Part shown: positions 49,015 to 61,852 of the stretch, in pieces
Layout of the letters: the number at the start of each line of letters is the position of its first letter
How positions within the stretch are numbered: the stretch's first letter is position 1
Assembly: GCF_051020765.1 (NCBI RefSeq)
Contig: NW_027469100.1
Span: forward strand, 496,001 to 560,000
Source: Lasioglossum baleicum
Lineage: Eukaryota; Arthropoda; Insecta; Hymenoptera; Halictidae
Direction: 5' to 3'
Length of the DNA stretch: 64,000 bases
Notes under the pieces: model-generated
The model's database searches: none
The model's input: only the letters and a program-made list of their open reading frames with translations
What the model was told of the DNA's origin: nothing
Program-made: the position numbers and the translations under genes

Positions 49015-51056
49015 TAACTTTCTCGATGACGTCAAATTAGTGAAAAATCAAAGTTTCTTTGTCGCCGTATAGCTCGAGAACGGGTCGACGGGTGCGGGCG
49101 AGAGTGGGCTCGTCGGACGGAGGACGCGGAGACGAAGGTTTACCGCGCGAAAAATTCGCGAAAATTCGCGAAAAATTTTTACGTGTGCATCGGTAACGCG
49201 CGTCGACCTCGGCGGAGGATAAGTTACCGACCACCACCGGCAGTGGTCGGTAACGCTCGGGGGGTATAAGCTGCCGCGTTAAAAATGAAACCCGAATTTC
49301 GGCGCTTCCACGGTTCATGGCTGAAAAGGGCCGGAAATAAAATAACTGATTCAAACGTTCGAATTTAACGCCAACTTCGTGATGCTGACTTCGCATCGGT
49401 GGCGAGTGCCGCCACAGTCACCGCGTTTACTCTCCCTTGATAGTTGAGCGAATCGACTTGTAACTTCGAGGTTACGAATCCGACTCTACGTTTAGGTTTA
49501 CATTTTCCATTAATTTTAAAGGGGGAGGGGGGGTTGGGGGATGGCGATGACAGACCAATCGCGCTCCTCCCCGCCACCATCGTCGCTACCGACGACCTCG
49601 ACCTCGAGCCGAGCCGAGCCGAGCGGGGCCGAAGGACCGACGGGCTCCCGGAAAATTCGGAAAGGCGATATACCTTTAAACCCAGTTGGCCGTAACTTTC
49701 TCGATGACGTCAAATTAGTGAAAAATCAAAGTTTCTTTGTCGCCGTATAGCTCGAGAACGGGTCGACGGGTGCGGGCGAGAGTAGGCTCGTCGGACGGAG
49801 GACGCGGAGACGAAGGTTTACCGCGCGAAAAATTCGCGAAAATTCGCGAAAAATTTTTTACGTGTGCATCGGTAACGCGCGTCGACCTCGGCGGAGGATA
49901 ACTTACCGACCACCACCGGCAGTGGTCGGTAACGCTCGGGGGGTATAAGCTGCCACGTTAAAAATGAAACCCGAATTTCGGCGCTTCCACGGTTCAGGGC
50001 TGAAAAGGGCCGGAAAGAAAATAACTGTTTCAAACGTTCGAATTTAACGCCAACTTCGTGATGCTGACTTCGCATCGGTGGCGAGTGCCGCCACAGTCGC
50101 CGCGTTTAGTCTCCCTTGATAGTTGAGCGAATCGACTTGTAACTTCGAGGTTTCGAATCCGACTCTACGTTTGGGTTTACATTTTCCATTAATTTTAAAG
50201 GGAGGGGGGGTTGGGGGGAGGATGGCGATGACAGACCAATCGCGCGCCTCCCCGCCACCATCGTCGCTACCGACGACTTCGACCTCGAGCCGAGCCGAGC
50301 CGAGCGGGGCCGAAGGACCGACGGGCTCCCGGAAAATTCCGAAAGGCGATATACCTTTAATTCCCAGTTGGCCGTAACTTTCTCGATGACGTCAAATTAG
50401 TGAAAAATCAAAGTTTCTTTGTCGCCGTATAGCTCGAGAACGGGTCGACGGGTGCGGGCGAGAGTAGGCTCGTCGGACGGAGGACGCGGAGACGAAGGTT
50501 TACCGTCCGAAAAATTCCCGAAGATTCGCGAAAAATTTTTTACGTGTGCATCGGTAACGCGCGTCGACCTCGGCGGAGGATAACTTACCGACCACCACCG
50601 GCAGTGGTCGGTAACGCTCGGGGGGTATAAGCTGCCACGTTAAAAATGAAACCCGAATTTCGGCGCTTCCACGGTTCAGGGCTGAAAAGGGCCGGAAAGA
50701 AAATAACTGATTCAAACGTTCGAATTTAACGCCAACTTCGTGATGCTGACTTCGCATCGGTGGCGAGTGCCGCCACAGTCGCCGCGTTTACTCTCCCTTG
50801 ATAGTTGAGCGAATCGACTTGTAACTTCGAGGTTACGAATCCGACTCTACGTTTGGGTTTACATTTTCCATTAATTTTAAAGGGAGGGGGGGTTGGGGGG
50901 AGGATGGCGATGACAGACCAATCGCGCGCCTCCCCGCCACCATCGTCGCTACCGACGACTTCGACCTCGAGCCGAGCCGAGCCGAGCGGGGCCGAAGGAC
51001 CGACGGGCTCCCGGAAAATTCCGAAAGGCGATATACCTTTAATTCCCAGTTGGCCG
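49015..51056. repeat. Trimer higher-order repeat, copy 2 (2042 bp)
   Basis: Monomers U74-U76 start at 49061, 49739 and 50421. This copy carries the same private variants as copy 1. The identity runs on into U77 and breaks at 51360, where ttcaggg replaces ttcatgg. With no visible divergence, this is probably the most recent amplification in the window, unless it is an assembly artefact. Confidence 0.92.
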
Positions 51057-51693
51057 TAACTTTCTCGATGACGTCAAATTAGTGAAAAATCAAAGTTTCT
51101 TTGTCGCCGTATAGCTCGAGAACGGGTCGACGGGTGCGGGCGAGAGTGGGCTCGTCGGACGGAGGACGCGGAGACGAAGGTTTACCGCGCGAAAAATTCG
51201 CGAAAATTCGCGAAAAATTTTTACGTGTGCATCGGTAACGCGCGTCGACCTCGGCGGAGGATAAGTTACCGACCACCACCGGCAGTGGTCGGTAACGCTC
51301 GGGGGGTATAAGCTGCCGCGTTAAAAATGAAACCCGAATTTCGGCGCTTCCACGGTTCAGGGCTGAAAAGGGCCGGAAAGAAAATAACTGATTCAAAAGT
51401 TCGAATTTAACGCCAACTTCGTGATGCTGACTTCGCATCGGTGGCGAGTGCCGCCACAGTCACCGCGTTTACTCTCCCTTGATAGTTGAGCGAATCGACT
51501 TGTAACTTCGAGGTTACGAATCCGACTCTACGTTTAGGTTTACATTTTCCATTAATTTTAAAGGGTGGGGGGGTTGGTGGGAGGATGGCGATGACAGACC
51601 AATCGCGCTCCTCCCCGCCACCATCGTCGCTACCGACGACCTCGACCTCGAGCCGAGCCGAGCCGAGCGGGGCCGAAGGACCGACGGGCTCCC
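51057..51693. repeat. Bridging monomer U77 region
   Basis: U77 (start 51103) follows the trimer in its first half and then takes the U2 type in its second half, with gttggtggg in the G-rich tract, as at 1234-1252. A private caaaagttcg occurs near 51394. It leads into the right copy of the 51.7 kb duplicate. Confidence 0.8.
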
Positions 51694-54498
51694 GGAAAAT
51701 TCCGAAAGGCGATATACCTTTAATTCCCAGTTGGCCGTAACTTTCTCGATGACGTCAAATTAGTGAAAAATCAAAGTTTCTTTGTCGCCGTATAGCTCGA
51801 GAACGGGTCGACGGGTGCGGGCGAGAGTTGGCTCGTCGGACGGAGGACGCGGAGACGAAGGTTTACCGTCCGAAAAATTCGCGTAGATTCGCGAAAAATT
51901 TTTTACGTGTGCATCGGTAACGCGCGTCGACCTCGGCGGAGGATAACTTACCGACCACCACCGGCAGTGGTCGGTAACGCTCGGGGGGTATAAGCTGCCA
52001 CGTTAAAAATGAAACCCGAATTTCGGCGCTTCCACGGTTCAGGGCTGAAAAGGGCCGGAAAGAAAATAACTGATTCAAACGTTCGAATTTAACGCCAACT
52101 TCGTGATGCTGACTTCGCATCGGTGGCGAGTGCCGCCACAGTCGCCGCGTTTACTCTCCCTTGATAGTTGAGCGAATCGACTTGTAACTTCGAGGTTACG
52201 AATCCGACTCTACGTTTGGGTTTACATTTTCCATTAATTTTAAAGGGAGGGGGGGTTGGGGGGAGGATGGCGATGACAGACCAATCGCGCGCCTCCCCGC
52301 CACCATCGTCGCTACCGACGACTTCGACCTCGAGGCGAGCCGAGCCGAGCGGGGCCGAAGGACCGACGGGCTCCCGGAAAATTCCGAAAGGCGATATACC
52401 TTTAATTCCCAGTTGGCCGTAACTTTCTCGATGACGTCAAATTAGTGAAAAATCAAAGTTTCTTTGTCGCCGTATAGCTCGAGAACGGGTCGACGCGTGC
52501 GGGCGAGAGTGGGCTCGTCGGACGGAGGACGCGGAGACGAAGGTTTACCGCGCGAAAAATTCGCGAAAATTCGCGAAAAATTTTTACGTGTGCATCGGTA
52601 ACGCGCGTCGACCTCGGCGGAGGATAAGTTACCGACCACCACCGGCAGTGGTCGGTAACGCTCGGGGGGTATAAGCTGCCGCGTTAAAAATGAAACCCGA
52701 ATTTCGGCGCTTCCACGGTTCATGGCTGAAAAGGGCCGGAAAGAAAATAACTGATTCAAACGTTCGAATTTAACGCCAACTTCGTGATGCTGACTTCGCA
52801 TCGGTGGCGAGTGCCGCCACAGTCACCGCGTTTACTCTCCCTTGATAGTTGAGCGAATCGACTTGTAACTTCGAGGTTACGAATCCGACTCTACGTTTAG
52901 GTTTACATTTTCCATTAATTTTAAAGGGTGGGGGGGTTGGGGGGAGGATGGCGATGACAGACCAATCGCGCGCCTCCCCGCCACCATCGTCGCTACCGAC
53001 GACTTCGACCTCGAGGCGAGCCGAGCCGACCGGGCCCAAGGACCGACGGGCTCCCGGAAAATTCCGAAAGGCGATATACCTTTAAACCCAGTTGGCCTTA
53101 ACTTTCTCGATGACGTCAAATTAGTGAAAAATCAAAGTTTCTTTGTCGCCGTATAGCTCGAGAACGGGTCGACGGGTGCGGGCGAGAGTAGGCTCGTCGG
53201 ACGGAGGACGCGGAGACGAAGGTTTACCGCGCGAAAAATTCGCGAAAATTCGCGAAAAATTTTTTACGTGTGCATCGGTAACGCGCGTCGACCTCGGCGG
53301 AGGATAACTTACCGACCACCACCGGCAGTGGTCGGTAACCCTCGGGGGGTATAAGCTGCCGCGTTAAAAATGAAACCCGAATTTCGGCGCTTCCACGGTT
53401 CAGGGCTGAAAAGGGCCGGAAAGAAAATAACTGATTCAAACGTTCGAATTTAACGCCAACTTCGTGATGCTGACTTCGCATCGGTGGCGAGTGCCCCCAC
53501 AGTCGCCGCGTTTACACTCCCTTGATAGTTGAGCGAATCGACTTGTAACTTCGAGGTTACGAATCCGACTCTACGTTTGGGTTTACATTTTCCATTAATT
53601 TTAAAGGGAGGGGGGGGGTTGGGGGGATGGCGATGACAGACCAATTGCGCACCTCCCCGCCACCATCGTCGCTACCGACGACCTCGACCTCGAGCCGAGC
53701 CGTGCAGAGCCGAGCGGGGCCGAAGGCCCGACGGGCTCCCTGAAAATTCGGAAAGGCGATATGCCTTTAATTCCCAGTTGGCCGTAACTTTCTCGATGAC
53801 GTCAAATTAGTGAAAAATCAAACTTTCTTTGTCGCCGTATAGCTCGAGAACGGGTCGACGGGTGCGGACGAGAGTAGGCTCATCGGACGGAGGACGCGGA
53901 GACGAAGGTTTAGCGCGCGATAAATTCGCGAAAAATTTTTTACGTGTGCATCGGTAACGCGCGTCGACCTCGGCGGAGGATAAGTTACCGACCACCACCG
54001 GCAGTGGTCGGTAACGCTCGGGGGGTATAAGCTGCCGCGTTAAAAATGAAACCCGAATTTCGGCGCTTCCACGGTTCATGGCTGAAAAGGGCCGGAAAGA
54101 AAATAACTGATTCAAACGTTCGAATTTAACGCCAACTTCGTGATGCTGACTTCGCATCGGTGGCGAGTGCCGCCACAGTCGCCGCGTTTACTCTCCCTTG
54201 ATAGTTGAGCGAATTGACTTGTAACTTCGAGGTTACGAATCCGACTCTAAAATTTGGGTTTACATTTTCCATTAATTTTAAAGGGGGAGGGGGGTTGGGG
54301 GGATGGCGATGACAGACCAATTGCGCACCTCCCCGCCACCATCGTCGCTACCGACGACCTCGACCTCGAGCCGAGCCGAGCAGAGCCGAGCGGGGCCGAA
54401 GGCCCGACGGGCTCCCTGAAAATTCGGAAAGACGATATGAGTTTAATTCCCAGTTGGCCGTAACTTCAAATCAAATAACTTAAAATCAAAGTTTCTTT

Positions 54499-55059
54499 GT
54501 CGCCGTATAGCTCGAGAACGGGTCGACGGGTGCGGGCGAGAGTAGGCTCGTCGGACGGAGGACGCGGAGACGAAGGTTTACCGTCCGAAAAATTCGCGAA
54601 GATTCGCGAAAAATTTTTTACGTGTGCATCGGTAACGCGCGTCGACCTCGGCGGAGGATAAGTTACCGACCACCAGCGGCAGTGGTCGGTATGCGCGGGG
54701 GGTATAAACTGCCGCGTTCAAAATGAAACCCGAATTTCGGCACTTCCACGGTTCAGGGCTGAAAAGGGCCCGAAAGAAAATAACTGATTCAAACGTTCGA
54801 ATTTAACGTTTGGGTTTACATTTTCCATTAATTTTAAAGAGAGGGGGGGTTGGGGGGAGGATGGCGATGACAGACCAATCGCGCGCCTCCCCGCCACCAT
54901 CGTCGCTACCGACGACTTCGACCTCGAGCCGAGCCGAGCCGAGCGGGTCCGAAGGACCGACGGGCTCCCGGAAAATTCCGAAAGGCGATATACCTTTAAT
55001 TCCCAGTTGGCCGTAACTTTCTCGATGACGTCAAATTAGTGAAAAATCAAAGTTTCTTT
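54499..55059. repeat. Short monomer U82 (561 bp)
   Basis: Counterpart of U6 at offset 51010, sharing the private gttcaaaatg near 54716. Confidence 0.93.
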
Positions 55060-55698
55060 GTCGCCGTATAGCTCGAGAACGGGTCGACGGGTGCGGACGA
55101 GAGTGGGCTCGTCGGACGGAGGACGCGGAGACGAAGGTTTACCGCGCGAAAAATTCGCTAAAATTCGCGAAAAATTTTTTACGTGTGCATCGGTAACGCG
55201 CGTCGACCTCGGCGGAGGATAAGTTACCGACCACCACCGGCAGTGGTCGGTAACGCTCGGGGGGTATAAGTTGCCGCGTTAAAAATGAAACCCGAATTTC
55301 GGCGCTTCCACGGTTCAGGGCTGAAAAGGGCCGGAAAGAAAATAACTGATTCAAACGTTCGAATTTAACGCCAACTTCGTGATGCTGACTTCGCATCGGT
55401 GGCGAGTGCCGCCACAGTCGCCGCGTTTATTCTCCCTTGATAGTTGAGCGAATCGACTTGAAACTTCGAGGTTACGAATCCGACTCTACGTTTGGGTTTA
55501 CATTTTCCATTAATTTTAAAGGGGGAGGGGGGTTTGGGGGGGATGGCGATGACAGACCAATTGCGCACCTCCCCGCCACCATCGTCGCTACCGACGACCT
55601 CGACCTCGAGCCGAGCCGTGCCGAGCCGAGCGGGGCCGAAGGCCCGACAGGCTCCCGGAAAATTCGGAAAGGCGATATACCTTTAAACCCAGTTGGCC

Positions 55699-57746
55699 GT
55701 AACTTTCTCGATGACGTTAAATTAGTGAAAAATCAAAGTTTCTTTGTCGCCGTATAGCTCGAGAACGGGTCGACGGGTGCGGGCGAGAGTGGGCTCGTCG
55801 GACGGAGGACGCGGAGACGAAGGTTTACCGCGCGAAAAATTCGCGAAAAATTTTTTACGTGTGCATCGATAACGCGCGTCGACCTCGGCGGAGGATAACT
55901 TACCGACCACCACCGGCAGTGGTCGGTAACGCTCGGGGGGTATAAGCTGCCGCGTTAAAAATGAAACCCGAATTTCGGCGCTTCCACGGTTCAGGGCTGA
56001 AAAGGGCCGGAAAGAAAATAACTGATTCAAACGTTCGAATTTAACGCCAACTTCGTGATGCTGACTTCGCATCGGTGGCGAGTGCCGCCACAGTCGCCGC
56101 GTTTACTCTCCCTTGATAGTTGAGCGAATCGACTTGTAACTTCGAGGTTACGAATCCGACTCTACGTTTGGGTTTACATTTTCCATTAATTTTAAAGGGG
56201 AGGGGGGGTTGGGGGGGATGGCGATGACAGACCAATTGCGCACCTCCCCGCCACCATCGTCGCTACCGACGACCTCGACCTCGAGCCGAGCCGTGCCGAG
56301 CCGAGCGGAGCCGAAGGCCCGACGGGCTCCCGGAAAATTCGGAAAGGCGATATACCTTTAAACCCAGTTGGCCGTAACTTTCTCGATGACGTCAAATTAG
56401 TGATAAATCAAACTTTCTTTGTCGCCGTATAGCTCGAGAACGGGTCGACGGGTGCGGACGAGAGTAGGCTCATCGGACGGAGGACGCGGAGACGAAGGTT
56501 TACCGCGCGAAAAATTCGCGAAAATTCGCGAAAAATTTTTTACGTGTGCATCGATAACGCGCGTCGACCTCGGCGGAGGATAACTTACCGACCACCACCG
56601 GCAGTGATCGGTAACCCTCGGGGGGTATAAGCTGCCGCGTTAAAAATGAAACCCGAATTTCGGCGCTTCCACGGTTCAGGGCTGAAAAGGGCCGGAAAGA
56701 AAATAACTGATTCAAACGTTCGAATTTAACGCCAACTTCGTGATGCTGACTTCGCATCGGTGGCGAGTGCCGCCACAGTCGCCGCGTTTACTCTCCCTTG
56801 ATAGTTGAGCGAATTGACTTGTAACTTCGAGGTTACGAATCCGACTCTACGTTTGGGTTTACATTTTCCATTAACTTTAAAGGGCGAGGGGGGGTTGGGG
56901 GGATGGCGATGACAGACCAATTGCGCACCTCCCCGCCACCATCGTCGCTACCGACGGCCTCGACCTCGAGCCGAGCCGAGCAGAGCCGAGCGGGGCCGAA
57001 GGCCCGACGGGCTCCCTGAAAATTCGGAAAGACGATATGCCTTTAATTCCCAGTTGGCCGTAACTTTCTCGATGACGTCAAATTAGTGAAAAATCAAAGT
57101 TTCTTTGTCGCCGTATAGCTCGAGAACGGGTCGACGAGTGCGGGCGAGAGTAGGCTCGTCGGACGGAGGACGCGGAGACGAAGGTTTACCGCGCGAAAAA
57201 TTCGCGAAAATTCGCGAAAAATTTTTTACGTGTGCATCGGTAACGCGCGTCGACCTCGGCGGAGGATAACTTACCGACCACCACCGGCAGTGGTCGGTAA
57301 CGCTCGGGGGGTATAAGCTGCCGCGTTAAAAATGAAACCCGAATTTCGGCGCTTCCACGGTTCATGGCTGAAAAGGGCCGGAAAGAAAATAACTGATTCA
57401 AACGTTCGAATTTAACGCCAACTTCGTGATGCTGACTTCGCATCGGTGGCGAGTGCCGCCACAGTCGCCGCGTTTACTCTCCCTTGATAGTTGAGCGAAT
57501 CGACTTGAAACTTCGAGGTTACGAATCCGACTCTACGTCTGTGTTTACATTTTCCATTAATTTTAAAGGGGGAGGGGGGGTTGGGGGGGGATGGCGATGA
57601 CAGACCAATTGCGCACCTCCCCGCCACCATCGTCGCTACCGAAGACCTCGACCTCGAGCCGAGCCGTGCCGAGCCGAGCGGGGCCGAAGGCCCGACGGGC
57701 TCCCGGAAAATTCGGAAAGGCGATATACCTGTAAACCCAGTTGGCA
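55699..57746. repeat. Local trimer duplication (lag 2048 bp)
   Basis: 55699-56771 repeats at 57747-58819. U84, U85 and U86 (675, 686 and 687 bp) make up one 2048 bp step. The left copy of the 51.7 kb duplicate has no such step: its U7 is followed by a single monomer (U8). This trimer therefore arose, or was lost, after the two large copies separated. The end is marked by gagtgccgcc at 56772 against gagtgccccc at 58820. Confidence 0.85.
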
Positions 57747-57793
57747 GTAACTTTCTCGATGACGTTAAATTAGTGAAAAATCAAAGTTTCTTT

Positions 57794-60700
57794 GTCGCCG
57801 TATAGCTCGAGAACGGGTCGACGGGTGCGGGCGAGAGTGGGCTCGTCGGACGGAGGACGCGGAGACGAAGGTTTACCGCGCGAAAAATTCGCGAAAAATT
57901 TTTTACGTGTGCATCGATAACGCGCGTCGACCTCGGCGGAGGATAACTTACCGACCACCACCGGCAGTGGTCGGTAACGCTCGGGGGGTATAAGCTGCCG
58001 CGTTAAAAATGAAACCCGAATTTCGGCGCTTCCACGGTTCAGGGCTGAAAAGGGCCGGAAAGAAAATAACTGATTCAAACGTTCGAATTTAACGCCAACT
58101 TCGTGATGCTGACTTCGCATCGGTGGCGAGTGCCGCCACAGTCGCCGCGTTTACTCTCCCTTGATAGTTGAGCGAATCGACTTGTAACTTCGAGGTTACG
58201 AATCCGACTCTACGTTTGGGTTTACATTTTCCATTAATTTTAAAGGGGAGGGGGGGTTGGGGGGGATGGCGATGACAGACCAATTGCGCACCTCCCCGCC
58301 ACCATCGTCGCTACCGACGACCTCGACCTCGAGCCGAGCCGTGCCGAGCCGAGCGGAGCCGAAGGCCCGACGGGCTCCCGGAAAATTCGGAAAGGCGATA
58401 TACCTTTAAACCCAGTTGGCCGTAACTTTCTCGATGACGTCAAATTAGTGATAAATCAAACTTTCTTTGTCGCCGTATAGCTCGAGAACGGGTCGACGGG
58501 TGCGGACGAGAGTAGGCTCATCGGACGGAGGACGCGGAGACGAAGGTTTACCGCGCGAAAAATTCGCGAAAATTCGCGAAAAATTTTTTACGTGTGCATC
58601 GATAACGCGCGTCGACCTCGGCGGAGGATAACTTACCGACCACCACCGGCAGTGATCGGTAACCCTCGGGGGGTATAAGCTGCCGCGTTAAAAATGAAAC
58701 CCGAATTTCGGCGCTTCCACGGTTCAGGGCTGAAAAGGGCCGGAAAGAAAATAACTGATTCAAACGTTCGAATTTAACGCCAACTTCGTGATGCTGACTT
58801 CGCATCGGTGGCGAGTGCCCCCACAGTCGCCGCGTTTACTCTCCCTTGATAGTTGAGCGAATCGACTTGTAACTTCGAGGTTACGAATCCGACTCTACGT
58901 TTGGGTTTACATTTTCCATTAATTTTAAAGGGAGGGGGGGTTGGGGGGAGGATGGCGATGACAGACCAATCGCGCGCCTCCCCGCCACCATCGTCGCTAC
59001 CGACGACTTCGACCTCGAGCCGAGCCGAGCCGAGCGGGGCCGAAGGACCGACGGGCTCCCGGAAAATTCCGAAGGCGATATACCTTTAATTCCCAGTTGG
59101 CCGTAACTTTCTCGATGACGTCAAATTAGTGAAAAATCAAAGTTTCTTTGTCGCCGTATAGCTCGAGAACGGGTCGACGGGTGCTGGCGAGAGTGGGCTC
59201 GTCGGACGGAGGACGCGGAGACGAAGGTTTACCGTCCGAAAAATTCGCGAAGATTCGCGAAAAATTTTTTACGTGTGCATCGGTAACGCGCGTCGACCTC
59301 GGCGGAGGATAACTTACCGACCACCACCGGCAGTGGTCGGTAACGCTCGGGGGGTATAAGCTGCCACGTTAAAAATGAAACCCGAATTTCGGCGCTTCTA
59401 CGGTTCAGGGCTGAAAAGGGCCGGAAAGAAAATAACTGATTCAAACGTTCGAATTTAACGCCAACTTCGCATCGGTGGCGAGTGCCGCCACAGTCGCCGC
59501 GTTTACTCTCCCTTGATAGTTGAGCGAATCGACTTGTAACTTCGAGGTTACGAATCCGACTCTACGTTTGGGTTTACATTTTCCATTAATTTTAAAGGGA
59601 GGGGGGGTTGGGGGGAGGATGGCGATGACAGACCAATCGCGCGCCTCCCCGCCACCATCGTCGCTACCGACGACTTCGACCTCGAGCCGAGCCGAGCCGA
59701 GCGGGGCCGAAGGACCGACGGGTTCCCGGAAAATTCCGAAAGGCGATATACCTTTAATTCCCAGTTGGCCGTAACTTTCTCGATGACGTCAAATTAGTGA
59801 AAAATCAAAGTTTCTTTGTCGCCGTATAGCTCGAGAACGGGTCGACGGGTGCGGGCGAGAGTGGGCTCGTCGGACGGAGGACGCGGAGACGAAGGTTTAC
59901 CGCGCGAAAAATTCGCGAAAAATTTTTTACGTGTGCATCGGTAACGCGCGTCGACCTCGGCGGAGGATAAGTTACCGACCACCACCGGCAGTGGTCGGTA
60001 ACGCTCGGGGGGTATAAGCTGCCGCGTTAAAAATGAAACCCGAATTTCGGCGCTTCCACGGTTCATGGCTGAAAAGGGCCGGAAAGAAAATAACTGATTC
60101 AAACGTTCGAATTTAACGCCAACTTCGTGATGCTGACTTCGCATCGGTGGCGAGTGCCGCCACAGTCGCCGCGTTTACTCTCCCTTGATAGTTGAGCGAA
60201 TTGACTTGTAACTTCGAGGTTACGAATCCGACTCTAAAATTTGGGTTTACATTTTCCATTAATTTTAAAGGGTGAGGGGGGTTGGGGGGATGGCGATGAC
60301 AGACCAATTGCGCACCTCCCCGCCACCATCGTCGCTACCGACGACCTCGACCTCGAGCCGAGCCGAGCAGAGCCGAGCGGGGCCGAAGGCCCGACGGGCT
60401 CCCTGAAAATTCGGAAAGACGATATGAGTTTAATTCCCAGTTGGCCGTAACTTCAAATCAAATAACTTAAAATCAAAGTTTCTTTGTCGCCGTATAGCTC
60501 GAGAACGGGTCGACGGGTGCGGGCGAGAGTAGGCTGGTCGGACGGAGGACGCGGAGACGAAGGTTTACCGTCCGAAAAATTCGCGAAGATTCGCGAAAAA
60601 GTTTTTACGTGTGCATCGGTAACGCGCGTCGACCTCGGCGGAGGATAAGTTACCGACCACCAGCGGTAGTGGTCGGTATGCGCGGGGGGTATAAACTGCC

Positions 60701-61852
60701 GCGTTAAAACTGAAACCCGAATTTCGGCACTTCCACGGTTCAGGGCTGAAAAGGGCCGGAAAGAAAATAACTGATTCAAACGTTCGAATTTAACGCCAAC
60801 TTCGTGATGCTGACTTCGCATCGGTGGCGAGTGCCGCCACAGTCGCCGCGTTTATTCTCCCTTGATAGTTGAGCGAATCGACTTGAAACTTCGAGGTTAC
60901 GAATCCGACTCTACGTTTGGGTTTACATTTTCCATTAATTTTAAAGGGGGAGGGGGGGTTGGGGGGGATGGCGATGACAGACCAATTGCGCACCTCCCCG
61001 CCACCATCGTCGCTACCGACGACCTCGACCTCGAGCCGAGCCGTGCCGAGCCGAGCGGGGCCGAAGGCCCGACGGGCTCCCGGAAAATTCGGAAAGGCGA
61101 TATACCTTTAAACCCAGTTGGCCGTAACTTTCTCGATGACGTTAAATTAGTGAAAAATCAAAGTTTCTTTGTCGCCGTATAGCTCGAGAACGGGTCGACG
61201 GGTGCGGGCGAGAGTGGGCTCGTCGGACGGAGGACGCGGAGACGAAGGTTTACCGCGCGAAAAATTCGCGAAAATTCGCGAAAAATTTTTTACGTGTGTA
61301 TCGGTAACGCGCGTCGACCTCGGCGGAGGATAACTTACCGACCACCACCGGCAGTGGTCGGTAACGCTCGGGGGGTATAAGCTGCCACGTTAAAAATGAA
61401 ACCCGAATTTCGGCGCTTCCACGGTTCAGGGCTGAAAAGGGCCGGAAAGAAAATAACTGATTCAAACGTTCGAATTTAACGCCAACTTCGTGATGCTGAC
61501 TTCGCATCGGTGGCAAGTGCCGCCACAGTCGCCGCGTTTACTCTCCCTTGATAGTTGAGCGAATCGACTTGTAACTTCGAGGTTACGAATCCGACTCTAC
61601 GTTTGGGTTTACATTTTCCATTAATTTTAAAGGGAGGGGGGGTTGGGGGGAGGATGGCGATGACAGACCAATCGCGCGCCTCCCCGCCACCATCGTCGCT
61701 ACCGACGACTTCGACCTCGAGCCGAGCCGAGCCGAGCGGGGCCGAAGGACCGACGGGCTCCCGGAAAATTCCGAAAGGCGATATACCTTTAATTCCCAGT
61801 TGGCCGTAACTTTCTCGATGACGTCAAATTAGTGAAAAATCAAAGTTTCTTT
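57794..61852. repeat. Higher-order 6-mer alpha4 (4059 bp)
   Basis: U87-U92 have lengths 675, 681, 668, 668, 685 and 682, and match alpha1 at offset 51684-51685. One G fewer in the G-rich tract of U87 accounts for the 1 bp difference. It is followed, as in the left copy, by a beta block. Confidence 0.9.
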
